64,000 bases of DNA, taken from positions 62,001 to 126,000 of the forward strand of contig CAJTCH010000001.1 of the NCBI GenBank assembly GCA_910574715.1, written 5' to 3'. Positions 62,864 to 64,000 of this stretch are shown piece after piece. The notes beneath the pieces are model-generated. The model was not told where the DNA came from and did no database searches. It worked only from the letters and a program-made list of their open reading frames with translations. Position numbers and translations under genes: made by a program. Within the stretch, counting starts at the first letter, position 1; each line of letters starts with the position of its first letter. The stretch is from Lachnospiraceae bacterium (GTDB taxonomy: Bacteria > Bacillota > Clostridia > Lachnospirales > Lachnospiraceae).

Positions 62864-64000
62864 TTATTTGCCGATTGCCTGTCCGATATAGTAGAATCCC
62901 CGGCACTCCTTAAGCGCCACATTCACATACTTCCCGATCAGTTCCCTTCCTCCATGGAAATGTACCAGCAGATTATTGCTCAGTCTCCCTGTTACCATCA
63001 AAGGGTCATGGTCGCAGATATCCTCCACAAGCACCTCCTGCACGGTTCCCTCATGCACTGCGCAAGTCTCTGCCGCGATCGACTGCACTTCCTTGAGCAG
63101 ACGGCCGAAACGGTCCTTGATCACATCTTCCGGCACCTGGTCCTCCATCACGGCTGCCGGCGTCCCTGTCCGCTTCGAGTAGATGAAGGTAAATGCACTG
63201 TCATAGCGCACCTTCCTTACCACGTCAAGAGTCTCTTCAAAATCCTCTTCCGTCTCCCCCGGGAATCCCACGATAATATCCGTCGTAAGGGAGATATCCG
63301 GCACCGCTTTGCGGATCTTTTCCGTCAATTCAAGATACTGCTCCTTTGTGTAGCGCCGGTTCATCTTCGCAAGGATATCCGTGCTTCCCGACTGCACCGG
63401 AAGATGCAGATGCCTGCAGATCTTCTTCGAATTCTTCATCACCTCTATCAGTTCGTCGGACAGATCCTTCGGATGGGAAGTCATAAACCGGATCCGCCTA
63501 AGCCCTTCTATCTGTTCGATCTCCTTAAGCAGCCCTGCGAACGTCATCGGCGTATCCAGGGTCTTCCCATAAGAATTCACATTCTGCCCAAGCAGCATCA
63601 CCTCACTGACACCGTCTGCAGCCAACCGCTCAATCTCCCGGATGATCGCCTTTGGATCCCGGCTTCTCTCCCGGCCCCTCACATAAGGTACGATACAATA
63701 GCTGCAGAAATTATTGCATCCAAACATAATATTGATCCCGGATTTGAAGGCGTATTTCCGCTGATTCGGAAGATCCTCCACGATTCTGTCCGTGTCCTTC
63801 CAGATGTCGATCACCATCCGCTCTGACATAAGGCGCGTTGCGACCAACTCGGCGAATTTATAGATATTATGGGTCCCAAAGATAATATCCACAAACCGGT
63901 AGCTCTTCTTTAGCTTCTCCACAACCTCAGGCTCCTGCATCATACAGCCGCAAAGGCCGATCATCATATGGGGATGCTTCTTCTTCCGGGGCTTTAGCTG
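62864..64000 (-). CDS. miaB: tRNA-i6A37 methylthiotransferase MiaB (5' end outside window)
   Basis: About 378 C-terminal residues are visible; the frame is open to the end of the window. The end of the UPF0004 domain is seen (GLCGCMMQEPEVVEKL, with one cluster Cys), then the radical SAM motif FGCNNFCSYCIVPYVRGRE and a C-terminal TRAM domain (about 62870-63060). MiaB adds the methylthio group to the base first modified by MiaA, encoded 9 kb further along. The stop at 62864 is followed by the NUDIX gene. Confidence 0.95.
   Translation of the reverse strand, partial: QLKPRKKKHPHMMIGLCGCMMQEPEVVEKLKKSYRFVDIIFGTHNIYKFAELVATRLMSERMVIDIWKDTDRIVEDLPNQRKYAFKSGINIMFGCNNFCSYCIVPYVRGRERSRDPKAIIREIERLAADGVSEVMLLGQNVNSYGKTLDTPMTFAGLLKEIEQIEGLRRIRFMTSHPKDLSDELIEVMKNSKKICRHLHLPVQSGSTDILAKMNRRYTKEQYLELTEKIRKAVPDISLTTDIIVGFPGETEEDFEETLDVVRKVRYDSAFTFIYSKRTGTPAAVMEDQVPEDVIKDRFGRLLKEVQSIAAETCAVHEGTVQEVLVEDICDHDPLMVTGRLSNNLLVHFHGGRELIGKYVNVALKECRGFYYIGQAIGK

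Noticed and set aside
62855-63826. + strand open frame opposite miaB
   Set aside because: Shadow of miaB, with no promoter, ribosome site or family.

Overview
This 64-kb window is chromosomal DNA of a Gram-positive, rod-shaped anaerobe of the Firmicutes, most likely a Lachnospiraceae (Clostridium cluster XIVa; Dorea / Clostridium scindens / Mediterraneibacter-like). The evidence is moderate GC content, strong AGGAGG ribosome sites with some GTG and TTG starts, the Firmicutes order rplU-prp-rpmA-obgE-yhbY-nadD-yqeK-rsfS, an L27 with a Prp-cleavable leader, a LexA/LysM SOS module, a combined mre-min-rodA operon, and the clostridial order miaB..mutS-mutL-miaA-methionine gamma-lyase family. The organism call is inference from gene content, not from a database match.

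Layout. 1-2.4 kb: end of a trp operon (trpB partial, trpA) and a decayed ABC-transporter permease. 2.4-13.2 kb (+): a radical SAM/DUF2344 pair, ybaK, a HAD protein, aspartate kinase, a CBS protein and an amidohydrolase, then the ribosome-assembly block rplU to rsfS. 13.2-16.5 kb: divergent lexA and a YneA-like LysM protein share an SOS control region; a Xer-type recombinase and a TtcA-like tRNA thiolase follow. 16.5-23.2 kb (-): a cytidylate-kinase-like gene and an envelope/division operon (TIGR01212 radical SAM, HlyD-like, yggS, sepF, ylmH, lspA, rluD-like). 23.5-34.1 kb (-): one long cell-shape operon, DUF4321-radC-mreB-mreC-mreD-PBP2-minC-minD-minE-rodA-mgsA-dacA.

The accessory part lies at about 36-51 kb. 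It holds a Cys-rich pentapeptide-repeat protein, two nearly identical 1.6-kb genes for AAA-ATPase/PD-(D/E)XK proteins flanking an AT-rich DinB-like gene, XRE regulators (one a stub), an ECF sigma/anti-sigma pair, a third ATPase/nuclease gene split by a frameshift, an intact MntA/HepT toxin-antitoxin pair, a MATE exporter beside an AraC regulator, acetyltransferases, and a decayed second MNT/HEPN pair. From 51 kb to the end the core resumes (methionine gamma-lyase family, miaA, mutL, mutS, miaB partial), but a five-gene block (permease-like, glycosyltransferase, D-2-hydroxyacid dehydrogenase, methyltransferase, NUDIX) lies between mutS and miaB.

The most interesting signals are the duplicated ATPase/nuclease genes, whose divergence is concentrated in one segment just before Walker B; the SOS intergenic region with four LexA-like boxes around a perfect promoter; the MntA/HepT pair and its decayed relative; and two housekeeping proteins with altered key residues (an MgsA-like protein with Lys at the catalytic Asp position, and an MreB-like protein with a changed phosphate-binding motif). 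No rRNA, tRNA, CRISPR array, transposase or prophage was seen.
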